Assembly (NCBI RefSeq): GCF_005144415.1
Contig: NZ_SWJE01000016.1
Coordinates: 62,001 to 126,000, forward strand
DNA length: 64,000 bases
Origin: Trinickia terrae
GTDB taxonomy: Bacteria > Pseudomonadota > Gammaproteobacteria > Burkholderiales > Burkholderiaceae
Direction of reading: 5' to 3'
Shown: in pieces, positions 17,651-26,791 of the stretch
Layout: every line of letters starts with the position of its first letter
How positions within the stretch are numbered: the first letter of the stretch is position 1
Translations under genes and position numbers: made by a program
The notes under the pieces: model-generated
Told to the model about the DNA's origin: nothing
Databases searched by the model: none
The model's input: the letters and a program-made list of their open reading frames with translations, nothing else

Positions 17651-18138
17651 CGGGAATGAGCGCGCTCTGTTTCTGGTGGCCCGCCTGGCGTGGGCCATTC
17701 GTCTTTATGCGCCCGGCTTGGGCGCACTCCTTTGGGAGGAGGTCCTGGCATAAGCGGATCATGGCGAATGAAGTGAAGCGCAACTGAATGAGGGGGAGCG
17801 GGCGTGGGGAGGAAGCGGGAGCATAAATCGCGAGCCGATGAACAAGAACCGCATGGAAGGCGCTGCCGAGCAGGGCGAGCGGGCAAAGAACCACGAAGCT
17901 CTCATGACCAGGGCGAAGCGGCGTAGATGTGGCGGTTGTGGGAGGGGCCCGGTCAGACAACTGACCGCCTCTATCCCGATTTCGCCTCATGTGCCGTTTG
18001 CCTGGTCGTCCAAGGGCGTTGCGGCAGCGCACGAAAACGCCTGTCGCACATCCCATCGTTCCGGGGACAAACCGCACTTGCCATCGCGCGTGGGCTGCCT
18101 TAACGTCGGCGGCATAACGTCTTCCGATTGCCGCAGCG
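17651..18138. other. Non-coding stretch with tandem hairpins and a repeat copy
   Basis: No convincing gene in 488 bases. Two adjacent hairpins follow the DUF1996 stop: TGGCCC/GGGCCA (17677-17697) and GCGCCC/GGGCGC (17709-17725); the first, followed by TTCGTCTTT, may terminate transcription. At 17950-17967 a hairpin CGGTCAG-ACAA-CTGACCG sits inside a 44-base segment (17937-17980) that is about four-fifths identical to 15286-15329. Open frames exist on both strands but have no recognisable domains. Confidence 0.5.
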
Positions 18139-18603
18139 ATGCTCGACCCGACCGACGTCCCTTGTCCGTTCCATCTGCGTGAAGCCTCGTCCGACGATTT
18201 CGAGTTCGCCGAGGCGCTCACACGCAACAACATGGGCGGCTATTACAAGCGCCATCATCTGATCTGGCGTACCGACCTGTTTCTGGCCAGTTGGCGCGAA
18301 TCGGAAAACTTCATCCTCGAAGAAAACGGCGAGCCGATCGGCGTGTTGCGCATCACGGAGGAGGGCGACTCCCTCCATATCCGCGACGTGCAAATTGCCG
18401 AAGGGCATCGGCGCCACGGTGCCGGCACGTACTTGCTCGATACGTCGCATCGCTGGGCGCGAGCTCGGGGCCTGCGCGAGTCGCAGTTGCGCGTGTTCGT
18501 CGACAATCCGGCCGCGCGGCTGTATCTGCGCATGGGCTATCGGGTCGCCGGCCCGCGGCTGGCCCAGCTAGGGGCCATCCGGCACATGGTGCGGCGTGTT
18601 TGA
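18139..18603 (+). CDS. GNAT family N-acetyltransferase
   Basis: A 154-residue acetyl-CoA-dependent acyltransferase. The acetyl-CoA site is IRDVQIAEGHRRHGAGTYLL (R-x-x-G-x-G/A type, here RRHGAG), followed by a helix and the typical C-terminal FVDNPAARLYLRMGYRV. The substrate cannot be predicted. Its 3' end overlaps the 3' end of the convergent AraC gene by 36 bases. Confidence 0.85.
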   Translation: MLDPTDVPCPFHLREASSDDFEFAEALTRNNMGGYYKRHHLIWRTDLFLASWRESENFILEENGEPIGVLRITEEGDSLHIRDVQIAEGHRRHGAGTYLLDTSHRWARARGLRESQLRVFVDNPAARLYLRMGYRVAGPRLAQLGAIRHMVRRV

Positions 18604-19452
18604 TGCGTCGTCGGTCGTTGGATCGGCTGCCTGGCGTTCGGCGCCGCGCATCATGAATGCGCGCGGGCTTTCGCCAAACGCTCGCCGGAACATCGCCGAG
18701 AACGCGCTTTGGCTTTGGTAGCCCAATTCCTGCGAAACGTGCGATAGCGCCCGTCCCTGGTGGAGCAGCGGGATCGCGCGCGCTAGCACCGCCTGCTGTC
18801 GCCACTGCGAAAAGCTCATTCCCAGTTCGTTGCGAAAGAGTCGCGCGATCGTGCGCGTGCTGGCTCCGACACTCGAGGCCCAGCGCTCGAGCGGGTCGGT
18901 GTTCGCGGGGTTGGCCAGCAGCGCCTCACACAGCGCGCGCAGACGCTTCTCCGCAGGCATCGGCACCGAGAGCGGCAGCGGCACCGAGCGCGTCAACTCG
19001 TCGAGCGCGAGCGCACCGAGGAGCTGTTCGCGCGCAGGCGGCAGCTCGGGTGTATCGATCGATGCGATGAGCTCGCGCAGCAGCCCGGACACCTCGACGA
19101 CGCGGCACGCATCCAACCCTGGCGGCACCGCGGATTCGTCGATATAGAGCGTGCGCAGGTAGGCGTCCTCGACGATCACGACTTCGTGCAGGATGCGCGG
19201 CGGCACGAAGATCGCGCGCGACGGCGGGACCATCCACGTGCTGTCGGCCACGCCGACCCGCAGCACGCCGCGCGACGCATACGCGACTTGCGCCCACGCA
19301 TGCGTATGCTGCGCGATGCGCTCGCCGGCCGGCATCGGGCGCGAGCGGACGCGAATCGGATGCTTGGGCGTCGGCGCGAATTCGGGCGGGATGTCGGCGA
19401 AGTGGACGCGTGTCGACGGGGCGGCGGGGGACGAGATGGCTGGCTGGGTCAT
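18568..19452 (-). CDS. AraC family transcriptional regulator with cupin sensor domain
   Basis: A 294-residue regulator. The N-terminal cupin includes QHTHAWAQVAYASRGVLRV (metal- or ligand-binding barrel). The C-terminal double helix-turn-helix includes WASSVGASTRTIARLFRNE and LSHVSQELGYQSQSAFSAMF with the AraC hallmark FRRAFGESPRAF. The start at ATG 19452 (MTQPAISSPA) is chosen because upstream residues in the open frame are unrelated. Similar cupin-AraC proteins often control an adjacent transporter or detoxification gene; here the divergent neighbour is rraA, about 260 bases away. Confidence 0.9.
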   Translation of the reverse strand: MTQPAISSPAAPSTRVHFADIPPEFAPTPKHPIRVRSRPMPAGERIAQHTHAWAQVAYASRGVLRVGVADSTWMVPPSRAIFVPPRILHEVVIVEDAYLRTLYIDESAVPPGLDACRVVEVSGLLRELIASIDTPELPPAREQLLGALALDELTRSVPLPLSVPMPAEKRLRALCEALLANPANTDPLERWASSVGASTRTIARLFRNELGMSFSQWRQQAVLARAIPLLHQGRALSHVSQELGYQSQSAFSAMFRRAFGESPRAFMMRGAERQAADPTTDDASNTPHHVPDGP

Positions 19453-19713
19453 GGTCGTGGCAGTGGGTTCGCAAGCCGTGACGAGCGGCGAACGACTCGC
19501 CGCGATCACGAAGATGAAGGCCCGCTGCCGTTGCCTTGCGGGCTGGTTCGAACGTCTACTGGCACGGCTATTGTAGGTGGATTGCCTCGACGATGCGGCA
19601 AGCCGGCGTATAGGCGAGACTCGTGCGTAAATCGGCGCGGCATCTGCCCAAGGCGGCGAGGCGCCGGGGCATAATAATGCGGGTCGATGCAGTCGATTCC
19701 ACCGGAGGGGCCG

Positions 19714-20208
19714 ATGACGTTTGCCACAACCGATCTTTGCGATGCGCACGAGGACCGGATCGCGGCGGGCGCGCTGCGCGTGCTCGACCCGGTGTTTCAC
19801 GCGTTCGGCCGCGCACAGGCTTTCGGCGGCCGGGCGGTCACGTTGAAATTGTTCGAAGACAATTCGCTGGTGCGCTCGACGCTCGAGCAGCCGGGGCAGG
19901 GGCGCGTGCTCGTCGTCGATGGCGGCGGGAGCCTGCGTTGCGCGCTCGTCGGCGGCAACCTCGCGCAGATCGGCGCGAACAACGGTTGGGCCGGCATCGT
20001 GGTCTACGGTTGCGTGCGCGATACGTTGGAGCTGAACGAGAGCGACATCGGCATTCGCGCGCTTGCGGCGCATCCGCAGCGCAGCCAGAAGCGCGGCGCC
20101 GGCGAGCGCGATGTCCCGGTGCGGCTGCCGGGCTCGATCGTGCGGCCCGGAGATTGGGTGTATGCGGATATCGACGGCGTGCTGGTCAGCGACGCGCCGC
20201 TCACTTGA
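19714..20208 (+). CDS. rraA: RraA family protein (ribonuclease E activity regulator)
   Basis: A 164-residue member of the RraA/HMG-aldolase family. The core [20 protein letters not shown], the [12 protein letters not shown] loop and the [18 protein letters not shown] segment match RraA, which in Escherichia coli binds RNase E and slows RNA decay. Some relatives instead are 4-hydroxy-4-methyl-2-oxoglutarate aldolases; the G-x-x-R-D-type loop (GCVRD) is shared, so the call is by overall resemblance. GGAGGGG immediately upstream sets the start at 19714 rather than the in-frame ATG at 19687. It precedes a gamma-glutamylcyclotransferase-like gene by 18 bases. Confidence 0.88.
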   Translation: MTFATTDLCDAHEDRIAAGALRVLDPVFHAFGRAQAFGGRAVTLKLFEDNSLVRSTLEQPGQGRVLVVDGGGSLRCALVGGNLAQIGANNGWAGIVVYGCVRDTLELNESDIGIRALAAHPQRSQKRGAGERDVPVRLPGSIVRPGDWVYADIDGVLVSDAPLT

Positions 20209-20226
20209 ACGGAGGGACGACAGGCA

Positions 20227-20667
20227 ATGCAATACGTTTTCGTGTACGGCACGCTGCGCGCGGGCGAGATCAACGACATCGGACGGGCGGCCGCGCGGCA
20301 CGGCATCGCCGAGCCGCGTTTCATCGGCGCCGCCGCGGTGAGTGGACAGCTTTACGACTTCGGTAACTATCCTGGCTTGGTTCCCTACGAGGTCGCGGCA
20401 TCGGTGCGCGGGGACGTCTATCAGATCGACTCAGCGCTAGTCCCCGTGCTCGACGAGATCGAAGAGGTGTATCCGGGCGTCGAGGGGCTCTTCAGGGCGC
20501 GGCAGGCGATGGTTGCCGTCGATGGCCGCGAATACGCATGTCTGTTCTATCCGGTCGCGCCCGGAGCGGCCGCCGGCCGGCTGCGCATCGAATCGGGCGA
20601 TTGGGTCGAGTACCGGATCGCGCGCGACGCGTTGGCGTCGGTCGAAGAACGCAAATACGGCAGCTAG
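20227..20667 (+). CDS. Gamma-glutamylcyclotransferase-like (GGCT/AIG2) protein
   Basis: A 146-residue cytosolic protein with the family opening VFVYGTLRAGEIN (substrate-binding Y-G-T-L-R), DFGNYPGLVP, the catalytic-position Glu in DEIEEVYPG, and a C-terminal strand ending in VEYRIARD. Family members release 5-oxoproline from gamma-glutamyl peptides or act on gamma-glutamylamines; the substrate here is unknown. Close downstream of rraA with a good ribosome site (GGAGGGAC), so probably co-transcribed. Confidence 0.85.
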   Translation: MQYVFVYGTLRAGEINDIGRAAARHGIAEPRFIGAAAVSGQLYDFGNYPGLVPYEVAASVRGDVYQIDSALVPVLDEIEEVYPGVEGLFRARQAMVAVDGREYACLFYPVAPGAAAGRLRIESGDWVEYRIARDALASVEERKYGS

Positions 20668-20680
20668 TGCAAAAAACAAA

Positions 20681-20707
20681 AGACGCCGCGAATGAGCGGC
20701 GCCTTTG
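20681..20707. terminator. Bidirectional terminator between GGCT-like gene and aceB
   Basis: CGCCGC (20684-20689) and GCGGCG (20696-20701) form a stem. On the minus strand it is followed by CTTTTGTTTTTTG, a strong signature for ending aceB transcription. Confidence 0.8.
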
Positions 20708-20789
20708 AACGTCGGCGTGCCTATACAGACACCCTGACGCGCAAGCGAAGCGAGGCGGGACGCTCGAAAACCCGCGCCCCGGCCCGCGA

Positions 20790-22382
20790 TCAGATTTCCT
20801 CGTAGAGCGGCAACGTCAGGAATTCCGTGAAGTGTTCCGACGTCGACATCTTCTCGAAGATCACCGCCGCGCGCTCATACGGCGTGGTATCGCCGCCGAC
20901 GGCCTTTTTCACGTTTTCCAGCTCCAGCTTGGTCAGCTCGCTCACGAGCTCGGCGGTGACCTTGCGGCCGTCCGCGAGCGTGCCCTTCGGCGAGCGGATC
21001 CACTGCCACACTTGCGAGCGCGAGATTTCCGCCGTGGCCGCGTCTTCCATCAGGTTATGGATCGGCACGCAGCCATTGCCCGCGAGCCATGAGCCGAGGT
21101 AGTGAATCCCGACGTTGATGTTGTTGCGCAGGCCTGCCTCGGTGATCGGCGCTTCCGGGCGGAAGTCGAGCAGGTCCTTGGCCGCCGGCTGCACGTCGTC
21201 GCGCTGCTTGCCGATCTGGTTCGGCTTGTCGCCGAGCACTTTGACGAACTCTTCCATTGCGATCGGCACGAGGCCCGGGTGCGCGACCCAGCCGCCGTCG
21301 TAGCCGTCGCCCGCATCGCGCGCCTTGTCGGAGCGCACGCCGGCCATCGCCTTTTCGTTGGCCTGCTCGTCGCTCTTGATCGGAATCAGCGCGCTCATGC
21401 CGCCGATCGCCGGCGCATTGCGCTTGTGGCAGGTCTTCAGGAGCAAGAGCGCATAGGCGCGCATGAACGGCACCGTCATCGTGATCTGCGAGCGGTCGGC
21501 GAGGCAGAAGTCCTTGTCGTTCTTGAACTTCTTGATCGCCGAGAAGATGTAGTCCCAGCGGCCCGCGTTGAGGCCCGAGCTGTGCTCGCGCAGCTCGTAC
21601 AGGATCTCGTCCATCTCGAACGCGGCGACGATCGTCTCGATCAGCACCGTCGCGCGGATCGTGCCGCGCGGGACGCCGATTGCTTCCTGCGCCATCACGA
21701 AGGTGTCGTTCCACAGGCGCGCCTCGACGTGGCTTTCCATCTTCGGCAGATAGAAGTACGGCCCGGTGCCGCGCGCGAGCTGTTCCTTCGCGTTGTGGAA
21801 GAGGAAGAGGGCGAAGTCGAAGATGCCGCCCGACACGCGCTGGCCGTCGACCGTCACGTGCTTCTCGTCGAGGTGCCAGCCGCGCGGACGCACGATCAGC
21901 GTGGCGATCTTGTCGTTGAGCTGGTACGACTTGCCGTTCTGCTCGAGCGAGATCGTGCGGCGCACGGCGTCCTTGAGGTTCAGCTGGCCGGTGATCTGGT
22001 TGTCCCAGTTCGGCGTGTTCGAATCCTCGAAGTCGGTCATGTAGGAATCCGCACCCGAGTTCAGCGCGTTGATGATCATCTTGCGCTCGACCGGGCCCGT
22101 GATTTCCACGCGGCGGCATTCGAGATCCTTCGGCAGCGGCGCGATCTTCCAGTCTCCGTCGCGGATCGCCTGCGTCTCCTTGAGGAAATCGGGACGCTCG
22201 CCGGCATCCAGCCGCTTGGTGCGCTCGGCGCGCACCTTCAGCAGATCCTGGCGGCGCGGCTCGAACGCGCGGTGCAGCTTGGCGACGAGTTCGAGCGCCT
22301 CGCGCGTCAGGATCGTTTCAAAGCCCGGCAGGATCGCACCGGTGATTTCCATGCCTTGCGGCAACGACAGCGTGTTGGCCAT
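20790..22382 (-). CDS. aceB: Malate synthase A
   Basis: Condenses glyoxylate with acetyl-CoA to malate, second step of the glyoxylate shunt. The 530-residue product is of the A isoform: MTDFEDSNTPNWDN, LPKMESHVEARLWND, the RATVLIETIVAAFEMDEILY acid cluster and NVGIHYLGSWLAGNGCVP are all family segments. Length is as expected for AceB (the G isoform is about 720). Start ATG 22382 has AAGGAG upstream. The partner aceA lies 2.7 kb away on the same strand, with other genes between; aceK is not present. Confidence 0.97.
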   Translation of the reverse strand: MANTLSLPQGMEITGAILPGFETILTREALELVAKLHRAFEPRRQDLLKVRAERTKRLDAGERPDFLKETQAIRDGDWKIAPLPKDLECRRVEITGPVERKMIINALNSGADSYMTDFEDSNTPNWDNQITGQLNLKDAVRRTISLEQNGKSYQLNDKIATLIVRPRGWHLDEKHVTVDGQRVSGGIFDFALFLFHNAKEQLARGTGPYFYLPKMESHVEARLWNDTFVMAQEAIGVPRGTIRATVLIETIVAAFEMDEILYELREHSSGLNAGRWDYIFSAIKKFKNDKDFCLADRSQITMTVPFMRAYALLLLKTCHKRNAPAIGGMSALIPIKSDEQANEKAMAGVRSDKARDAGDGYDGGWVAHPGLVPIAMEEFVKVLGDKPNQIGKQRDDVQPAAKDLLDFRPEAPITEAGLRNNINVGIHYLGSWLAGNGCVPIHNLMEDAATAEISRSQVWQWIRSPKGTLADGRKVTAELVSELTKLELENVKKAVGGDTTPYERAAVIFEKMSTSEHFTEFLTLPLYEEI

Positions 22383-22459
22383 GGGATTCTCCTTGGTCGG
22401 TCAGATGGCAAAGTACTGATAAAAATTGCGTATAAGGCTCGCTTCGAGTCTTCGATCAC

Positions 22460-23230
22460 TCAACTGCCAGGGCTGTGGCGGCTGCGATCGGGACGCTTGT
22501 CGGGCGGTGCAAGGTTTTCGATGAATTCGAGCAGGTCGGCCATGCCGCCGCCCGTGCCGTGGGGGATCACGCCCAGTTCCTCGGCGGGCGCGCCCGCGCG
22601 ATTGATCCAGAAAGTCGTGTAGCCGAACCAGCCCGCGCCGGCGGCGTCCCAGCCGTTCGACGACACGAAGACAATTTCGCGCGCTGTCGCGCCGAATGCC
22701 TCGGTGCCGAGCGCGTATGCGGCCGGGGCCGGCTTGTAGGCGCGCACTGCGTCGACCGACAGCACGCGATCGAAGAGCCCCGTCATGCCGGCGCTCTTCA
22801 CGGCGATGTCGAGCATCTGCGGATTGCCGTTGGACAGGATCGCGAGCCGGAGGTGTCCAGAGGCGCCGGAGCGCATCTCGCGCAGTCGGCGCAACGCAGG
22901 CACGGCATCGGGATACGCGGACAGGCACGCGTATTCGTCCATCAGGCGCTTCTCGCCCGCGGTGTTCAGCGTGAGCCCGAGCTTGCGCGCGGCGTAGCGC
23001 AGCGCGTCGAGCGTGATGTTCCAGAACGGCTGGTAGCGCGCGCCGGCCGGATCGGACAGCGTGCGCAACTGCGTGTATTCGATTTGCTTTTGCCGCCAGA
23101 GCTGCGAGAGCGCGTCGCCGTGGCCGGGAAACATCTGCTCCGCCGCAGCGACGACCGAATGCACGTCGAACAGCGTGCCGTAGGCGTCGAAAATCACTGC
23201 TTTGGGGAAGAGTGTCGTTGTGGCCGACAT
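22460..23230 (-). CDS. (S)-2-haloacid dehalogenase-like HAD hydrolase (haloacid dehalogenase type II)
   Basis: A 256-residue HAD-superfamily hydrolase. The nucleophile Asp15 lies in VIFDAYGTLFDVHS, followed by LRTLSDP, motif II ILSNGNP, motif III Lys in AYKPAPAAY and VSSNGWDAAGAGWFGYTTFW. These segments match L-2-haloacid dehalogenases, which hydrolyse 2-haloalkanoates to 2-hydroxyacids with inversion. It sits directly upstream of aceB on the same strand and is divergent from a LysR regulator. True dehalogenase activity against halogenated acids is likely by motif but unproven. Confidence 0.85.
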   Translation of the reverse strand: MSATTTLFPKAVIFDAYGTLFDVHSVVAAAEQMFPGHGDALSQLWRQKQIEYTQLRTLSDPAGARYQPFWNITLDALRYAARKLGLTLNTAGEKRLMDEYACLSAYPDAVPALRRLREMRSGASGHLRLAILSNGNPQMLDIAVKSAGMTGLFDRVLSVDAVRAYKPAPAAYALGTEAFGATAREIVFVSSNGWDAAGAGWFGYTTFWINRAGAPAEELGVIPHGTGGGMADLLEFIENLAPPDKRPDRSRHSPGS

Positions 23231-23387
23231 AGCCGTGCGCTCCTGTCAGAGGTCGAGATGAATTGTATTAGTGATCGCCTTCGCTTAAAAAGAGCGGAAC
23301 GATCACTTGATCTTTTACTTTTACCAACCTAATCTGGCCGTCGGCATTGTTATGCAACCCTTTTTTCGGCCGCCGCAGCCTCCGCCC

Positions 23388-24290
23388 ATGCCTCGTTTCA
23401 AGCAGATCGAAACCTTCGTTGCCGTTGCCGCCAAGGGTAGTCTTTCCGCCGCCGCGCAGGCCGAAGGCGTGGCGCCCGCGATCATCGGCCGTCGGCTCGA
23501 CGCGCTCGAGGAGCGGCTCGGCGTCAAGCTCTTCGTGCGCACCACGCGCAAGCTCACGCTGACCTTCGAAGGCTCGGCGTTCCTCGAAGACTGCCAGCGC
23601 ATCATCCACGACATGCAGAACGCCGAGGCGAGCGTGTCGGCGGGTGGCGTGAAGGCGAGCGGCCATCTGCGCGTGTCGGCGCCGGCCGGGTTCGGGCGCA
23701 AGCACGTCGCGCCGCTCGTGCCGGCGTTCGCGCTCGCGCATCCGGATGTGTCGATCACGCTCGATTTGTCCGACCGGATGGTCGATCTCGTCAACGAGGG
23801 CTTCGACTGCGCGGTGCGGCTCGGCGAGTTGCCGGATTCGTCGCTGGTGTCGCTGCGGCTCGGTGAAAACCGCCGCGTCTGCGTGGCATCGCCGCAGTAC
23901 CTCACTCGCCGCGGCACGCCCGAGACGCTCGCCGATCTCGCGCGGCACAACTGCCTCGCGCTCGGCGCGAGCGCCAACCAGCAGCGCGGCTGGATGTTCC
24001 AGCAGGACGGCAAGGTCGTCTCGATCAAGGTGTCGGGCACGATGGAGTGCTCCGACGGCGCGGTGCTCCACGAATGGTGTCTCGAAGGACACGGCCTTGC
24101 CTGGCGCTCGTGGTGGGAAGTCGGCGCCGATATCGCGGCCGGGCGGCTCGTCAGCGTGCTCGATGCGTTCGCCGCGCCGCCGATAGGCATCCACGCGGTG
24201 TTTCCACAGCGCCGCCATCTGCCGCTCAGGGTGCGGCTCTTCCTCGATTTCCTCAAACATACGTACGAGCAGCCTGCCTACTGGAAATGA
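23388..24290 (+). CDS. LysR family transcriptional regulator
   Basis: A 300-residue regulator: N-terminal winged helix-turn-helix (FKQIETFVAVAAKGSLSAAA, then IGRRLDALEERLGVKLFVRT) and a C-terminal periplasmic-binding-like effector domain. The start ATG 23388 (MPRFKQIETF) puts the helix-turn-helix at the usual position; in-frame TTG 23307 and ATG 23352 would add a Pro-rich extension, and none of the starts has a strong ribosome site. Divergent arrangement suggests control of the haloacid dehalogenase gene, and perhaps of aceB behind it. Confidence 0.88.
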   Translation: MPRFKQIETFVAVAAKGSLSAAAQAEGVAPAIIGRRLDALEERLGVKLFVRTTRKLTLTFEGSAFLEDCQRIIHDMQNAEASVSAGGVKASGHLRVSAPAGFGRKHVAPLVPAFALAHPDVSITLDLSDRMVDLVNEGFDCAVRLGELPDSSLVSLRLGENRRVCVASPQYLTRRGTPETLADLARHNCLALGASANQQRGWMFQQDGKVVSIKVSGTMECSDGAVLHEWCLEGHGLAWRSWWEVGADIAAGRLVSVLDAFAAPPIGIHAVFPQRRHLPLRVRLFLDFLKHTYEQPAYWK

Positions 24291-24308
24291 CGCGTGAGGG
24301 CGTTCAGA

Positions 24309-24389
24309 GCGCCCCCAAACCTGCCGCTGCGCGCCAGGCCCCCCAAGGGGGGCAAGAAACCTTGGGGGCGGCCCGGCGGTTTCTTGAGA
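24309..24389 (+). repeat. Dispersed GC-rich repeat, copy 1
   Basis: About 80 bases beginning GCGCCCCCAAACCTGCCGC and ending GGCCCGGCGGTTTCTTGAGA, with a CCCCCC/GGGGGG stem inside. A second, longer copy lies at 48683-48789 in the same orientation. Both sit in intergenic DNA. Confidence 0.8.
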
Positions 24390-24545
24390 GGCCACGGGTT
24401 TCCGATATGCGGACTGACCCGCAAACCGGCATTGAGGCGAGATTCGGCGCACTACAATCGGTTGGGAGGGCTGCGCGAACGCGCGTATGACCGCGGGCGC
24501 AACCGCGCGAGCCGATAGCGAGGACAGCCGACGACGGAGAGCGCC

Positions 24546-24980
24546 ATGTTCAAGCACATCCTGGTCCCGACCGATGGTTCCGAACTGTCGCAAAAGGCCA
24601 TCGACGGCGCGATCGACCTCGCGCAGACAGTCGGCGCGCGAATCACCGCCTATGCGTGTCTGCCGCAATATCCGTACTCGCCGTTTTCCGAGGTCGTGAT
24701 CGAGCCGCCTGCCGATTTCCAGGAGCGCAGCGAGCGCGAAGCGCGCGAGCACCTGCAGGACGTCGAGGAGGCGGCGCGCCGCGCCGGGGTGAACTGTGAC
24801 AGCCAGACGAGCGTGCATCCGTCGCCTTACCTCGGGATCATCGAGGCGGCGGAGCAGGGCGGTTGCGACGTGATCTTCATGGCGTCGCACGGACGGCGCG
24901 GGCTCGGCAGCCTGTTGATCGGCAGTGAGACGCAGCGCGTGCTGACCCATACAAAAATCCCGGTGATCGTGTATCGCTGA
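24546..24980 (+). CDS. Universal stress protein (UspA family)
   Basis: A 144-residue single-domain UspA protein: HILVPTDGSELSQKAIDGAI at the N-terminus and the nucleotide-binding MASHGRRGLGSLLIGSETQR near the C-terminus, followed by HTKIPVIVYR. The G-x2-G and GSET residues suggest the ATP-binding subclass. GGAGAGCGCC precedes the ATG. It stands alone, between a dispersed repeat and a shared terminator. Confidence 0.93.
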   Translation: MFKHILVPTDGSELSQKAIDGAIDLAQTVGARITAYACLPQYPYSPFSEVVIEPPADFQERSEREAREHLQDVEEAARRAGVNCDSQTSVHPSPYLGIIEAAEQGGCDVIFMASHGRRGLGSLLIGSETQRVLTHTKIPVIVYR

Positions 24981-25005
24981 CAAGGGAACAGCCGGATCGA
25001 AAAGA

Positions 25006-25040
25006 AGCGCGCCGGCTGGTGAGCCGGCGCGTTCCTTTTT
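25006..25040. terminator. Bidirectional terminator between uspA-type gene and aceA
   Basis: CGCGCCGGCT pairs perfectly with AGCCGGCGCG (4-base loop), followed by TTCCTTTTT on the plus strand and CTTCTTTTC on the minus strand. It serves both convergent genes. Confidence 0.9.
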
Positions 25041-25089
25041 CTCCTCCCCACTGCCGGTGCGGCCGCCGCCCACGTGCGAGCTTCTGCCG

Positions 25090-26397
<1,308 letters not shown>

Positions 26398-26696
26398 GGT
26401 GAGCTCCTTGGTTTGCCCTGGATGTGAATCGTCGGAAAGCTACTTGCAGCGAAACGTGGCGGAGAGCGCTTTGTTTCGTGAGGTCTTATATAAGAGTCTA
26501 GGGAAAGCCGAGGAGACGACATAGTGGTGAGCTAGACTTTGTCCGATATTTTTATGTGATTAAAATCAATGTGTTAATTAGATGATTTCGCAATGAGAAA
26601 CGGTGTTTTCTATCTTGCAATGAGGGTGGTTGTGCCACGCAACATGATTTTTTACGACGCAAAAAAATTTTTCATATCGTGAAATATCGGGCTGGA
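26398..26696. other. AT-rich upstream region of aceA, no gene seen
   Basis: About 300 bases upstream of aceA, much lower in GC than the flanks. The octamer GCAATGAG occurs twice in direct orientation (26590-26597 and 26617-26624), and a TATATAAG sequence lies near 26485-26495. These may be regulatory elements of aceA, but no promoter could be assigned with standard spacing. Confidence 0.4.
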
Positions 26697-26728
26697 CGAA
26701 AAAAAACCGGTGCGCGAACACCGGTTTT
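26697..26728 (-). terminator. Terminator of the rhlE-type gene
   Basis: AAAACCGGTG pairs with CACCGGTTTT (10 bp, loop CGCGAA). On the minus strand the stem is followed by TTTTTTTT-like sequence, 60 bases after the helicase stop. Confidence 0.92.
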
Positions 26729-26791
26729 CCTCAGACAGAGCCGAATCGACGAGACGAACGCCTTATCGATTCGCGCTGCGGGCTGGCTCGA

